DNA from: JBEKCP01 sp050014815 | GTDB lineage: Bacteria > Planctomycetota > Planctomycetia > Pirellulales > Thermoguttaceae | Assembly: GCA_050014815.1 (NCBI GenBank) | Contig: JBEKCP010000197.1 | Location: 1-16,718, forward strand | Direction: 5' to 3' | DNA length: 16,718 nt | Shown: one piece after another, positions 1 to 7,641 of the stretch | Layout of the letters: each line of letters begins with the position of its first letter | How positions within the stretch are numbered: the stretch's first letter is position 1 | Program-made: the position numbers and the translations under genes | Notes under the pieces: generated by a model | Told to the model about the DNA's origin: nothing | The model's input: the letters and a program-made list of their open reading frames with translations, nothing else | Databases searched by the model: none

Positions 1-1407
1 CACAAGGAGACCGTCACGGCCGTCGCCATTGACATCGGCAGCGGCCCAGACGGTTGCGGGCGGCAGATCGACGCCAAGCGGCGTTTTGGCATCGGGCGCG
101 AGGGCCTCGCCGGAGTTCTTGTCGAACAAGAACGCCCCGTAGCCGCGGTTGATCAAGAGCAGGCCGCCGGCCTCGGAGAGGGCCAGCAGATCGGTCCGCC
201 CGTCGTGGTTGACGTCCAGTGCCAGGGCCGTGCCGCGCGTGAGCGCTGCCCGATGCTGCTGGGCCGACTTGCCCGGTTCCAGGCCGGTGAGCCGAGTGAA
301 ATCGGCCGGCGGTCCGCCGTCGGCGTCCAGGGCATAACGCATCACGCCCATGCCGCCGACTACGACGGCGTGCGGCTTGCCGGTGTCGCCCCAGTCGCCC
401 AGCACGGCGGCGGCGGGCGCGGGCGCGTCCTTCCACAGCGATTGCGGCGGCCGCGCCGGCCACGGCTTGTCGAGCGTGCCCGGGTTCTCCAGTACGCGAA
501 GCTGCCCGTCTGCGGAAAGCAGCCATACGTCCGGGCGCTTCTGGCCCCGGGCGTCGAGGATCGCGGCCGCCAGCGGACGCGTGTTGGCGGGCAGTTCGAT
601 GCGCCATGGCACGGCCGTGAACTTCCCGCCCTCGTTGATCCACAGCGTGTCGTCCAACAGAAGGTCCGGCCGGCCGTCGCCGTTCAGGTCGCCGGCCGCA
701 TGATAGCCGCCGGGCCCTTTCCAGGCGGCCCAGCCGTCGGTCGCGTCTCGATAGCCGTCCTTCTCGCTCAGGAAGAGGCGCACCCCCCGCGCTGTGCCGA
801 TCACCAGATCCGTCCGCTTCCGGCCGGCGAAATCGGCGGCGAGCATCCAGGCGGGCGACTGGACGTCGAGCTTGGCGATCTTCTTCGCGCCGCCGCGGAA
901 GAAGTCCTGGTCCACTCGATCGAGGATCGGGGATTTCCCCGCTTTCAATTCTCCGATCAGTCGCACCAGGGCCTGCGTTCGGCCGGGGAAGGCCGACTTG
1001 CCGTCGTACAACTGGCTGACCCGCCAAATCGGCGTGTTGGGAACCCCGTTGGCCAAGAGCCACGTGTCGGCCAGATGGACGACGGCGACGGGCTGGTCCC
1101 GCGGGCGTCCCTCGAAGAACACCGCGGGCTGACCCTTGACCACATTGTGGACCAGGCCCGGCGGGGCGAGCACCTGGATTCTCAGCCGCTCACCCGGCGA
1201 TTCGCCCTTGGCCGCTTCCACGACGCGGACGTCCACCACGTGGTCTTCCACCGTGACGCTTTCCACGGCGCCGATCACCACCGCCTTCGCCGTCGAGTAC
1301 ATCTTCGAGACGGGCATTTCCACCTTGATCACGGCAGCGGCGGGCCATGCTATCAGCAGCCAGACGGCGGACAGGGGCAATACGAGGCCCAGTTGTCGCA
1401 GTCTCAT
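1..1407 (-). CDS. Secreted FG-GAP/VCBS-repeat protein, C-terminus cut by window edge
   Basis: The minus frame from the ATG at 1407 stays open through position 1, giving 469 residues with no stop, so the 3' end lies outside the window. Residues 1-25 look like a signal peptide (hydrophobic core LVLPLSAVWLLIA, then AWPAAA). Residues about 35-165 match the N-terminal part of the next gene upstream (paralogue at 1431-3686). FG-GAP/VCBS repeats follow, with Asp-rich loops DLNGDGRPDLLL (240-251), DVNHDGRTDLL (398-408) and DVNGDGRDGLL (458-468), and weaker copies near 190-205 and 280-300. Such loops bind calcium in integrin-like beta-propellers. The start is fixed by GGGAG at 1414-1418, 6 bases before the ATG, and by the signal peptide. 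The gene lies 23 bases after its paralogue and is probably last or late in the operon. Ligand and role are unknown; no enzyme motif is visible in the part present. Confidence 0.86.
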   Translation of the reverse strand, partial: MRLRQLGLVLPLSAVWLLIAWPAAAVIKVEMPVSKMYSTAKAVVIGAVESVTVEDHVVDVRVVEAAKGESPGERLRIQVLAPPGLVHNVVKGQPAVFFEGRPRDQPVAVVHLADTWLLANGVPNTPIWRVSQLYDGKSAFPGRTQALVRLIGELKAGKSPILDRVDQDFFRGGAKKIAKLDVQSPAWMLAADFAGRKRTDLVIGTARGVRLFLSEKDGYRDATDGWAAWKGPGGYHAAGDLNGDGRPDLLLDDTLWINEGGKFTAVPWRIELPANTRPLAAAILDARGQKRPDVWLLSADGQLRVLENPGTLDKPWPARPPQSLWKDAPAPAAAVLGDWGDTGKPHAVVVGGMGVMRYALDADGGPPADFTRLTGLEPGKSAQQHRAALTRGTALALDVNHDGRTDLLALSEAGGLLLINRGYGAFLFDKNSGEALAPDAKTPLGVDLPPATVWAAADVNGDGRDGLLV

Positions 1408-1413
1408 GTCTCT

Positions 1414-1418
1414 CTCCC
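1414..1418 (-). promoter_or_regulatory. Ribosome binding site GGGAG
   Basis: GGGAG sits 6 bases before the ATG at 1407 and supports that start for the truncated FG-GAP gene. It lies inside the 23-base gap after the previous stop codon. Confidence 0.6.
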
Positions 1419-1430
1419 TGAAACTACGGT

Positions 1431-3686
1431 TCATGGCCTCGACAGTCGCGCCATGCCGGTGGCCGCGGGCATCGGCGGCGGCCAGTTGGGGTTGGCCAAC
1501 AAGGCGGCCACGTCCTGGCCCTCATTGCAAAAAACCACGTCGGGCACCTTGTCGTTGTTCAGGTCCACCACGGTCACGCTGCGGGTGTTGAAGATCCGTT
1601 GCGTCAGGCCGATCTCGTCGCTGGCGTCGGCGAACTTGCCCTTGCCATTGTTGCGGAAGTAGCGGTTCGGGCCTTTCATGCAACCGACGAACAGGTCCAG
1701 GCGCCCCGTACGACGGAAGTCGGCCCAGGCGGCCGAACGCGCGTCGGCCAAGGGCCTGGCCAGGTCGCCCGACTCGGCGGTCACGTCCGTAAACCGCCCC
1801 TTGCCGTCGTTGCGGAAGAGCTTGCAGCCGGCCCGCTGGGGCACGAGCAAGCCTGGACGACCGTCGCTTAAGAAGTCGCCGAAGACCGGCGTGACGCCGC
1901 CCGGCGTGTACGCGATCCCGCAGTCCACGGCCTCCACGAAACCTTGGGGCGTGTTGAGCACCAGCACGCCCGTGCCGGCCGAGAAGAGGAAGCCGGGCCG
2001 GCCGTCGCCGTTGACATCGACCACGGCCAGGTGATCGCCCCGGAGTTTGCCGGCGATGCCCTCGCTGCCCAGTCCCACCTGGTCGGACACGTCCTCGAAC
2101 GCCAGCGCCACCGGCGCCGTGGGCGTTCTGGCGGCGTAGTAGAAGGCCAGTTCGTACCCGCCCTGGCACACCTTCAGGAGCAGCTTGTTCTTGCCCGGGC
2201 GAAGGCGGAGCGTGAGTTGCACCTGGCCCGGCTGGCAGGTGCGGCAGCAGTTCTCGGCATGAACCCTCACGCCATTGAGCCAGACGGCGAGCGTGTCGTT
2301 GCTGCCCAGCGAGACCGGCAGGTCCACCGCGCCGCCGTAGTCCAACTCGCGGTACAGGTAGGCCACGCAGTCGGTGTTGGTTTGCCTGGAGAGCGAGAGG
2401 CCGTTCACCTGCCCGTCGCGAAACCTGCCCTCGCGCCAGGCGACCTTCTCGTTGTTCTTGCCGACGTACTCCGCCTGGAGATCGACTTCCTTTTCGGGCG
2501 GATAGGCCGTGTCGAATCCCTGTCCGCTCGTGTTGTCGAACGGTCCGGCATAGTACCACGGGCCGAGGTTGGGCTTCTCCAGGGGCTTGGGCTGCGGCTC
2601 GCCCCGCGCGAGCTTGTTGCGGAACAGGCGGAGTCCGCGGTAGGCGTCGGCCAGGAGGATGTCGGGCCGGCCGTCGCCGTCATAGTCGATCCAGACGGCC
2701 GCCGTGAGATGGCAGTAGCCCTGCGCGGGCAGGCACGCGGAAACGTCTTCGAACTGCTTGCCGGTGTTGCGGAAGAGCCTGGGGCCGGCCGGGGTGGCCA
2801 GCAGCAGGTCCAACTTGCCGTCGCCGTCGAAGTCGGCCCAGGCGGCGGCGCGGGCGCCGCCCATGAACGGGACCACGACCTCCTCGAACGAGTTGCCGGC
2901 GGCTTGCAGCACGAACATGCGGCCGGCGCCGAACAGGCACAGGCCCGTCTTGCCGTTGCCCATCAAGTCGCCCGGGACCGCGCCCAGCGCGTCGATGCCC
3001 AGCCGGCCCAGCGAGATGTAGTTCGTGAAGCCGGGCATGCCGGCGATGAGCCGGCTCTCGGCCTCGTCCGCGCCGCCTTCCACAAAGTCCCGTTTGGGAT
3101 TGTGGTCCTGGATCTTCAGGCTGGCCTTCATGCGGATCACCTTGCCGTTGCGGAGGTGGCAGGCGTTCTTGTCGGAGTCGCCCATGCAAGGTATCACGAC
3201 CTCCTGGCCGGCGAGCATGGCCGCAACGAACGCGGCCAGTCGCTCCGGCTTGCCGCAGTAGGTCCGCAGCAGGAAGGGTTCGGCATGGCTCATGCTCCAC
3301 CAGTCGCCGGCGTAGGTCTGATACCAGTAGCCCTCGATGCAGGTCTCGGCGGCGGAGCCGTTGTGGAAGATCAGCGCCGTCTTGCCGACCTCGGCCCAGG
3401 CCATGACGTTCTTCCATTCGCGCGGATTGTAGCCCTGGTGGCCGATCATGTTCTTGATCGTCTCGCCGCGGTGAACGCCTTTGACGTCCTGCACCTTGCG
3501 GTACACGATGGTGTTCTTTTGCTGGTCGACCGACTCGACGCGCGCGACCAGGATGTTGGTCGATTCACCGATCATTCTGCCCAGCGAATAGGCGGCCTCG
3601 ACGTAGCCCCAGGCCGGCCGGCCCGGCAGGAGCAAGACGCAGGCGGTCGCGGCCAGGAAGGCGGCGCGCCGGCAATGGTTCGTCAT
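1431..3686 (-). CDS. Secreted FG-GAP/VCBS protein with inserted carbohydrate-binding-like beta-sandwich
   Basis: The protein has 751 residues. It starts with a signal peptide (MTNHCRRAAFLAATACVLLL, cleavage near PAWG). An N-terminal domain of about 130 residues is shared with the downstream paralogue. FG-GAP repeats then carry Asp loops at DFDGDGKLDLLL (about 285-296) and DYDGDGRPDILL (about 334-345). The propeller is interrupted at about 375-522 by a different domain that begins WYYAGPFDN, contains LPVSLGSNDTLAVWLNG and ends near PGKNKLLLK. This pattern matches the galactose-binding-like beta-sandwich often seen in exported planctomycete proteins. FG-GAP repeats resume at DVNGDGRPGFLF (about 557-568) and DLNNDKVPDVVF (about 708-719), with CRTAC1-like phrases such as FTDVTAESG and FADASDEIGL. 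A longer frame starts at 3701, but AAGGA at 3694-3698 and the signal peptide favour 3686. The gene follows the TPR gene by 36 bases. A surface or periplasmic binding protein is inferred; the ligand is unknown. Confidence 0.9.
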   Translation of the reverse strand: MTNHCRRAAFLAATACVLLLPGRPAWGYVEAAYSLGRMIGESTNILVARVESVDQQKNTIVYRKVQDVKGVHRGETIKNMIGHQGYNPREWKNVMAWAEVGKTALIFHNGSAAETCIEGYWYQTYAGDWWSMSHAEPFLLRTYCGKPERLAAFVAAMLAGQEVVIPCMGDSDKNACHLRNGKVIRMKASLKIQDHNPKRDFVEGGADEAESRLIAGMPGFTNYISLGRLGIDALGAVPGDLMGNGKTGLCLFGAGRMFVLQAAGNSFEEVVVPFMGGARAAAWADFDGDGKLDLLLATPAGPRLFRNTGKQFEDVSACLPAQGYCHLTAAVWIDYDGDGRPDILLADAYRGLRLFRNKLARGEPQPKPLEKPNLGPWYYAGPFDNTSGQGFDTAYPPEKEVDLQAEYVGKNNEKVAWREGRFRDGQVNGLSLSRQTNTDCVAYLYRELDYGGAVDLPVSLGSNDTLAVWLNGVRVHAENCCRTCQPGQVQLTLRLRPGKNKLLLKVCQGGYELAFYYAARTPTAPVALAFEDVSDQVGLGSEGIAGKLRGDHLAVVDVNGDGRPGFLFSAGTGVLVLNTPQGFVEAVDCGIAYTPGGVTPVFGDFLSDGRPGLLVPQRAGCKLFRNDGKGRFTDVTAESGDLARPLADARSAAWADFRRTGRLDLFVGCMKGPNRYFRNNGKGKFADASDEIGLTQRIFNTRSVTVVDLNNDKVPDVVFCNEGQDVAALLANPNWPPPMPAATGMARLSRP

Positions 3687-3693
3687 TGGTCTG

Positions 3694-3698
3694 TCCTT
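3694..3698 (-). promoter_or_regulatory. Ribosome binding site AAGGA that decides the start
   Basis: AAGGA lies 7 bases before the ATG at 3686. The in-frame ATG at 3701 lies just upstream of this site and has only a weak GGA in front of it. The shorter protein also places the signal peptide at the N-terminus. Confidence 0.65.
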
Positions 3699-3722
3699 CA
3701 TTGTTCCGTCAAGGTCCGAGCG

Positions 3723-6700
3723 TCACCTCAGCGTTGCCAGGCGTTCCCGGGCCACGGCGGCCCAGGGGCTTGAGCCGAACTCCTTGATCACCTGCTCCCA
3801 GAGTTTCACGGCCTCCGCCGGCTGTTGCATCTCCAGGTAGGCCTGTCCCGCCTCGCACAAGGCGGTGGCGTTTTGTTCCGGGTAGGAATAGGTCAACGGC
3901 ACGAAGGCCAAGTCGCGGGTTGCGTCGGTGAAGCGTTTCTGTGCCAACCGGCACAGGCCGATCTGCAATTGGGCCGCGGCGGCCACTTGGCCCGCCGTGC
4001 CGCGAGTCACCTCCGTGTATTGCTGGATCGCCTGCTCAAGCTGGTTCTGGTGCTGTAGAATGCGGCCGAGGCCGTAGCGGGCCTCATAGATCCAGGGGCT
4101 CTGCGGGAAGCGAGTCGCGAAACCCTCCAGGATGCGCTTCGCCTCCTCCCATTTCCTGGCTTCGGTCAGCGCCTGGCCCAGACGCAGCAAGGCCCGGTCG
4201 CTGATCTCCGGCACATTGGCGTGAGATTGCTGATCGCGAAAGGGCGTCAAGTAGGAGATCGCCTTGGCCCACTCCTGTTGCCGATAGTAACCTTCGCCGG
4301 TCAGGCCGCGGCCCTCGACGATGAAGCTGCTGGCCGGGTTCTTGGCAACGACTTGGGCGACCCCGATCGCCGCTTTGACCTGATTCTTGGCCAGCAAGCA
4401 CCCGGCGAGGCGGACCCGGATGCGATCGCTCAGCTCGACCGGCGGATCGGCCCTGAGCGCGGCTGCCAGAAGTTGCACCGCCGCGTCGTCGTCCTGGCGG
4501 CACAGCAGCATCTCGGCCAGTTCCAGGCGGGCGCGTGCGGCGAGCGGGGCGTCGGGCGCGGCCGCAATCAACGCGGTGTATGCTTGGCGCGCGGCGCTCT
4601 CCGCAGGCTGCAGCGGCACGGCGTCCAACGATACCGACCGGCAAAGCATCGTCGCTCCGCCGGTGGGCTTGTGCTTGGAACTTGAGGAAGGCGAAGGCTT
4701 GCCCGGCGCTCCGGCCGGCTGCGCCCGCGCCAGGGCCGCGTCGATTTCCACGTCGGCCAGCGCACGGCGACACCAGGCGGCCTCGTAGAACATGCGGAGG
4801 CACGTCTCGTCGGCCGGCCCGGCCTTGGCCCGCTTCGCGGCTTCGGCGGAAAGCGATTCGGCCGCGGCGTGCAGCTCGGCCAGGGTTTCGTCGATCGCTT
4901 TGTTGGCGGCCGCGACCTGGTCGGCCTTGTTGCCGGCCCTGGCCAGGGCCTCGCGCCCGGCCGCCCACGCCGCCATCAGTTCCTCGCGGCGACACTGGCC
5001 GAGCCGCCACGCCGCTTCCGCCGCTTGGGGCCGCCCCGGAAACTGCTTGACGATGCCCTCCAGCACCGTGCGGGCCTCGGCATACTTTCCCGCTTCCTTG
5101 AGGGCCAGGGCGTGCTCGCATTGCATGACCGGGCTCCACCGCTTTCGCTGAGGATCGGCCGCAATCGCGGCTTCGTGCTTGTCCCGGCAGGCGGCGATGG
5201 TCTTCAAGGCGTCCGCGGGCCGGTTCAGCCAGCGCAGCAGGCTGGCGGCGCGGATCAAGGCCGGCGGCGCCGTCGGGCTGGCGGCCAGCGGCTCGGTTTG
5301 GAAGCGGTTCAACTCGCCGGCGGCCGCCTGGGCGTCGCCCGCCAGCGCAATGCACTTTGCGCGCTCGAAGGCCGCCACCGCCTGCAACTCCCCGCCGGTC
5401 CTGCCCACCTGCTGGTTCAGGCGATCGTACGCAGCGCGGGCCTGCGCCAGGAACTTCTTCTTTTCCGCCGGGTCCGCCATCAGCAGGCCGATCCGCTGGT
5501 AGCAGTACCCGAGCTTCAGAAGCGACTGCGCCGCGGCCGCCGGATTGGCCGGTTTGCCGCCGGTATTCTCCTGGACGGCCGTGGCCCCTTCCAGCAGCTT
5601 GGCGGCCTGCTCCGCGCGATCGATCAAATCGGCGGCCTGCAGGGCGTCGTTGGTTTCGCCGGGCAACATGCGAATCAGGCAATCGGCGATCAGGCAGGAG
5701 ACGATCGACAGTTCGCCGACGCGGTCCGACGCCGGAATGCCCGAGAGAACGGCCAATGCCTCGGCATGTTGACCCAAGTGGTAATGCGCCTGGCCCAGGC
5801 CGAACCGCGCTTGGTTGATCAAGATGAAGTCCGGGTAGGTCTGGAGGACGCGCCGGTAGCGAGTGATCGCCTCCTTGAGCAAGCGGTCCGCCTCAGCACG
5901 CGCCGGGCGCTTTTCACCGGCCGTTGCCGCCAGCCGCGAGTTCTCGCCCGCACGGAACCAGACGCTGGGCGTCAGCGTGCTGGCCGGGTACGCCTTTTCG
6001 AAGCGTCGGCAGGCCGCGTCCGATGCCGCGTACCGGCCGTCGAGGTGCAGCACGGTCGCCAGCCGCTCCAGGGCCTCCTCGGCGCGGTCCGGATCGCTGT
6101 TCTCGGCGACGACCTTCTCGTAGGTGGCGGCGGCGTCCTTGTACTGCTTCATCGTCTGCTGCGCCTCGGCGAGGTCCAGGAGGATTTCGCCGCGGCGAAG
6201 CACGGCGTGTGGAGACGTCTTGCCCAACTGGGCCGCTCGATCGGCAGCGCGTGCGAACAGTTCCAGGGCGCTCGTCATCGCATCGTCATAGGCCGCCGGA
6301 TTGCCCGAACCGGCCGCGCCGGCATGCACGCGCGCCAGCCACCACGTCGCACGGTCGGCCAGGGACGGATGGTTCTGCAAGAGCTGCAGGGCCTTGGCCG
6401 CCTCGGCCAGATTCCGCTGTTTCGCGTGGCAGATGCCCAGGCGGAGTTGGGCCTCGTCGGCCAGCGGGCCGTGCGGGTGCTGCTTGATCACGGCGGTGAA
6501 GCCGTCGGTCGCGGCGCTGTAGCGACCGTCTTCCAGCGCCAACAAGGCCGCGTAGAACGCCGCGCGCGCGAGGTAATCGGGCGCCGGCCCCTTCGCCATC
6601 GCCTCCAACGGAGCTCGATCCCGCGCACGCAGCCCTTGCGGGCGCTTGAGCGTTTCCTCGGCGATCTTCTTCCTCCGCTGAAATTCCGCCGCCAACTCGC

Positions 6701-7631
6701 CATACTGGGCGGCGGCCTCGGGTCGCTGCCGAGCCAGGTGGTCGATCCGCGCCAGCAGATACCGCGCGTGGACGCCGAAGGACTGCCCGAAGGGAGCGAG
6801 TCGGCTCAACATCTGGCCGGCCGCACGGTAGTCATGCTCGAGGAAATGGACGTAGCCGAGGCAGTAGCGGGCCGCGTCGCCGTAACGAGTTTCGCCGAGC
6901 GTCTTGTCGGCCAGCAGTTCGGCGGCAATCTTGGCGGCTTCCGCATGCTTGCCGGCCCGCAGGAGCATGTCGCATTGGTCGCAGAGGGCGCGGGCCAGCC
7001 GTAGATGGTCGAGTTTCGGGAAGACGGGCAGCGGGGCCGGATCGACCAGGTCGGCCGGCGGGTCGTCGTCGGCAATCGTGTTCTCGAGTTGCACGGCCCG
7101 CAGCGGCTCCGAAGGATCGGGAATCGCCAGACGCACGAACCGCGCGGGCCCGGCCTGCAACGCCGGCACGGCGTCCAGCACGGTCCGGCAGGTCTGTTCC
7201 CACGTGGGATCGGTTGCGGCGCTCGGACGGGCCTGATCGGGACTGGTCGCGTGCCACGCCGGGGAAGCGGGGCCGGGGCCCGCTGGGCCGCTCCGCGATG
7301 TCGGCGCGGAAAGCACCATCGCCGGTGGCGGCAGCGAAACCCCACCGCTCCAGACCGGCACAGGCAGGTCCGGGCTGGAAGGAATCCGCAGCGGTTGAAC
7401 TTGCCCGCTCGCCGGCACGGCCCACGGCTGCCGCGGGACCGCCGCGGGCGGCAAGTACGACGCGGCGGGCAGGTTGCCCATCGGCGTTTGTAGTCCGAAG
7501 GTGGAAGGCGGCAGCGGCGGCAATTTCACCGCCCCCTCAACGGCTTTGCCGCCGGCAGGCTTCGCGCCCGGCGTCAACGTCGGCCATAGGGCAAGGTGCG
7601 CAGCGAGCAGCAGGACGAGCGTTCTCCGCAT
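3723..7631 (-). CDS. Very long exported TPR-repeat protein (1302 residues)
   Basis: Residues 1-22 form a signal peptide (MRRTLVLLLAAHLALW). Residues about 35-145 are rich in Pro, Ala and Ser and probably disordered. From about 210 to the end the chain is alpha-helical repeats with TPR character, for example DEAQLRLGICHAKQRNLAEA and EARYGLGRILQHQNQLEQA. These resemble the BamD/YbgF-type TPRs that scaffold envelope protein complexes. Residues about 210-1045 and the last 45 align with the upstream TPR gene (9712-12843). About 215 residues between them (about 1045-1258) have no counterpart there and add extra repeats. No catalytic motif is visible, so a periplasmic scaffold role is inferred. The ATG at 7631 lies 7 bases after the stop of the PQQ gene, whose TGA is part of this gene's Shine-Dalgarno (TGAGG), so translation is probably coupled. 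Confidence 0.9.
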   Translation of the reverse strand: MRRTLVLLLAAHLALWPTLTPGAKPAGGKAVEGAVKLPPLPPSTFGLQTPMGNLPAASYLPPAAVPRQPWAVPASGQVQPLRIPSSPDLPVPVWSGGVSLPPPAMVLSAPTSRSGPAGPGPASPAWHATSPDQARPSAATDPTWEQTCRTVLDAVPALQAGPARFVRLAIPDPSEPLRAVQLENTIADDDPPADLVDPAPLPVFPKLDHLRLARALCDQCDMLLRAGKHAEAAKIAAELLADKTLGETRYGDAARYCLGYVHFLEHDYRAAGQMLSRLAPFGQSFGVHARYLLARIDHLARQRPEAAAQYGELAAEFQRRKKIAEETLKRPQGLRARDRAPLEAMAKGPAPDYLARAAFYAALLALEDGRYSAATDGFTAVIKQHPHGPLADEAQLRLGICHAKQRNLAEAAKALQLLQNHPSLADRATWWLARVHAGAAGSGNPAAYDDAMTSALELFARAADRAAQLGKTSPHAVLRRGEILLDLAEAQQTMKQYKDAAATYEKVVAENSDPDRAEEALERLATVLHLDGRYAASDAACRRFEKAYPASTLTPSVWFRAGENSRLAATAGEKRPARAEADRLLKEAITRYRRVLQTYPDFILINQARFGLGQAHYHLGQHAEALAVLSGIPASDRVGELSIVSCLIADCLIRMLPGETNDALQAADLIDRAEQAAKLLEGATAVQENTGGKPANPAAAAQSLLKLGYCYQRIGLLMADPAEKKKFLAQARAAYDRLNQQVGRTGGELQAVAAFERAKCIALAGDAQAAAGELNRFQTEPLAASPTAPPALIRAASLLRWLNRPADALKTIAACRDKHEAAIAADPQRKRWSPVMQCEHALALKEAGKYAEARTVLEGIVKQFPGRPQAAEAAWRLGQCRREELMAAWAAGREALARAGNKADQVAAANKAIDETLAELHAAAESLSAEAAKRAKAGPADETCLRMFYEAAWCRRALADVEIDAALARAQPAGAPGKPSPSSSSKHKPTGGATMLCRSVSLDAVPLQPAESAARQAYTALIAAAPDAPLAARARLELAEMLLCRQDDDAAVQLLAAALRADPPVELSDRIRVRLAGCLLAKNQVKAAIGVAQVVAKNPASSFIVEGRGLTGEGYYRQQEWAKAISYLTPFRDQQSHANVPEISDRALLRLGQALTEARKWEEAKRILEGFATRFPQSPWIYEARYGLGRILQHQNQLEQAIQQYTEVTRGTAGQVAAAAQLQIGLCRLAQKRFTDATRDLAFVPLTYSYPEQNATALCEAGQAYLEMQQPAEAVKLWEQVIKEFGSSPWAAVARERLATLR

Positions 7632-7636
7632 CTTGG

Positions 7637-7641
7637 CCTCA
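7637..7641 (-). promoter_or_regulatory. Shine-Dalgarno overlapping the upstream stop codon (TGAGG)
   Basis: On the minus strand the TGA stop of the PQQ-YdjY gene (7641-7639) is continuous with GAGG (7640-7637), which lies 5 bases before the ATG at 7631. A ribosome ending on the first gene would sit on the start site of the next, as expected for translational coupling. Confidence 0.6.

Noticed and set aside
14..1063. Minus-strand open frame of 349 residues
   Set aside because: It is out of phase with the FG-GAP frame that carries the signal peptide and Asp-loop repeats, and its product is an Arg-rich string with no domain.
205..1662. Long plus-strand open frames opposite the operon (also 1944-3773, 4869-7004, 7474-9429 and 9460-10989)
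   Set aside because: They are mirror frames of GC-rich minus-strand genes. They have no signal peptides, motifs or ribosome binding sites, and their composition is rich in Arg, Gly and Ala with low complexity.
2240..2265. Heme c attachment site at CCRTCQ
   Set aside because: The motif needs CxxCH; here the fifth residue is Gln, so a c-type cytochrome cannot be claimed.
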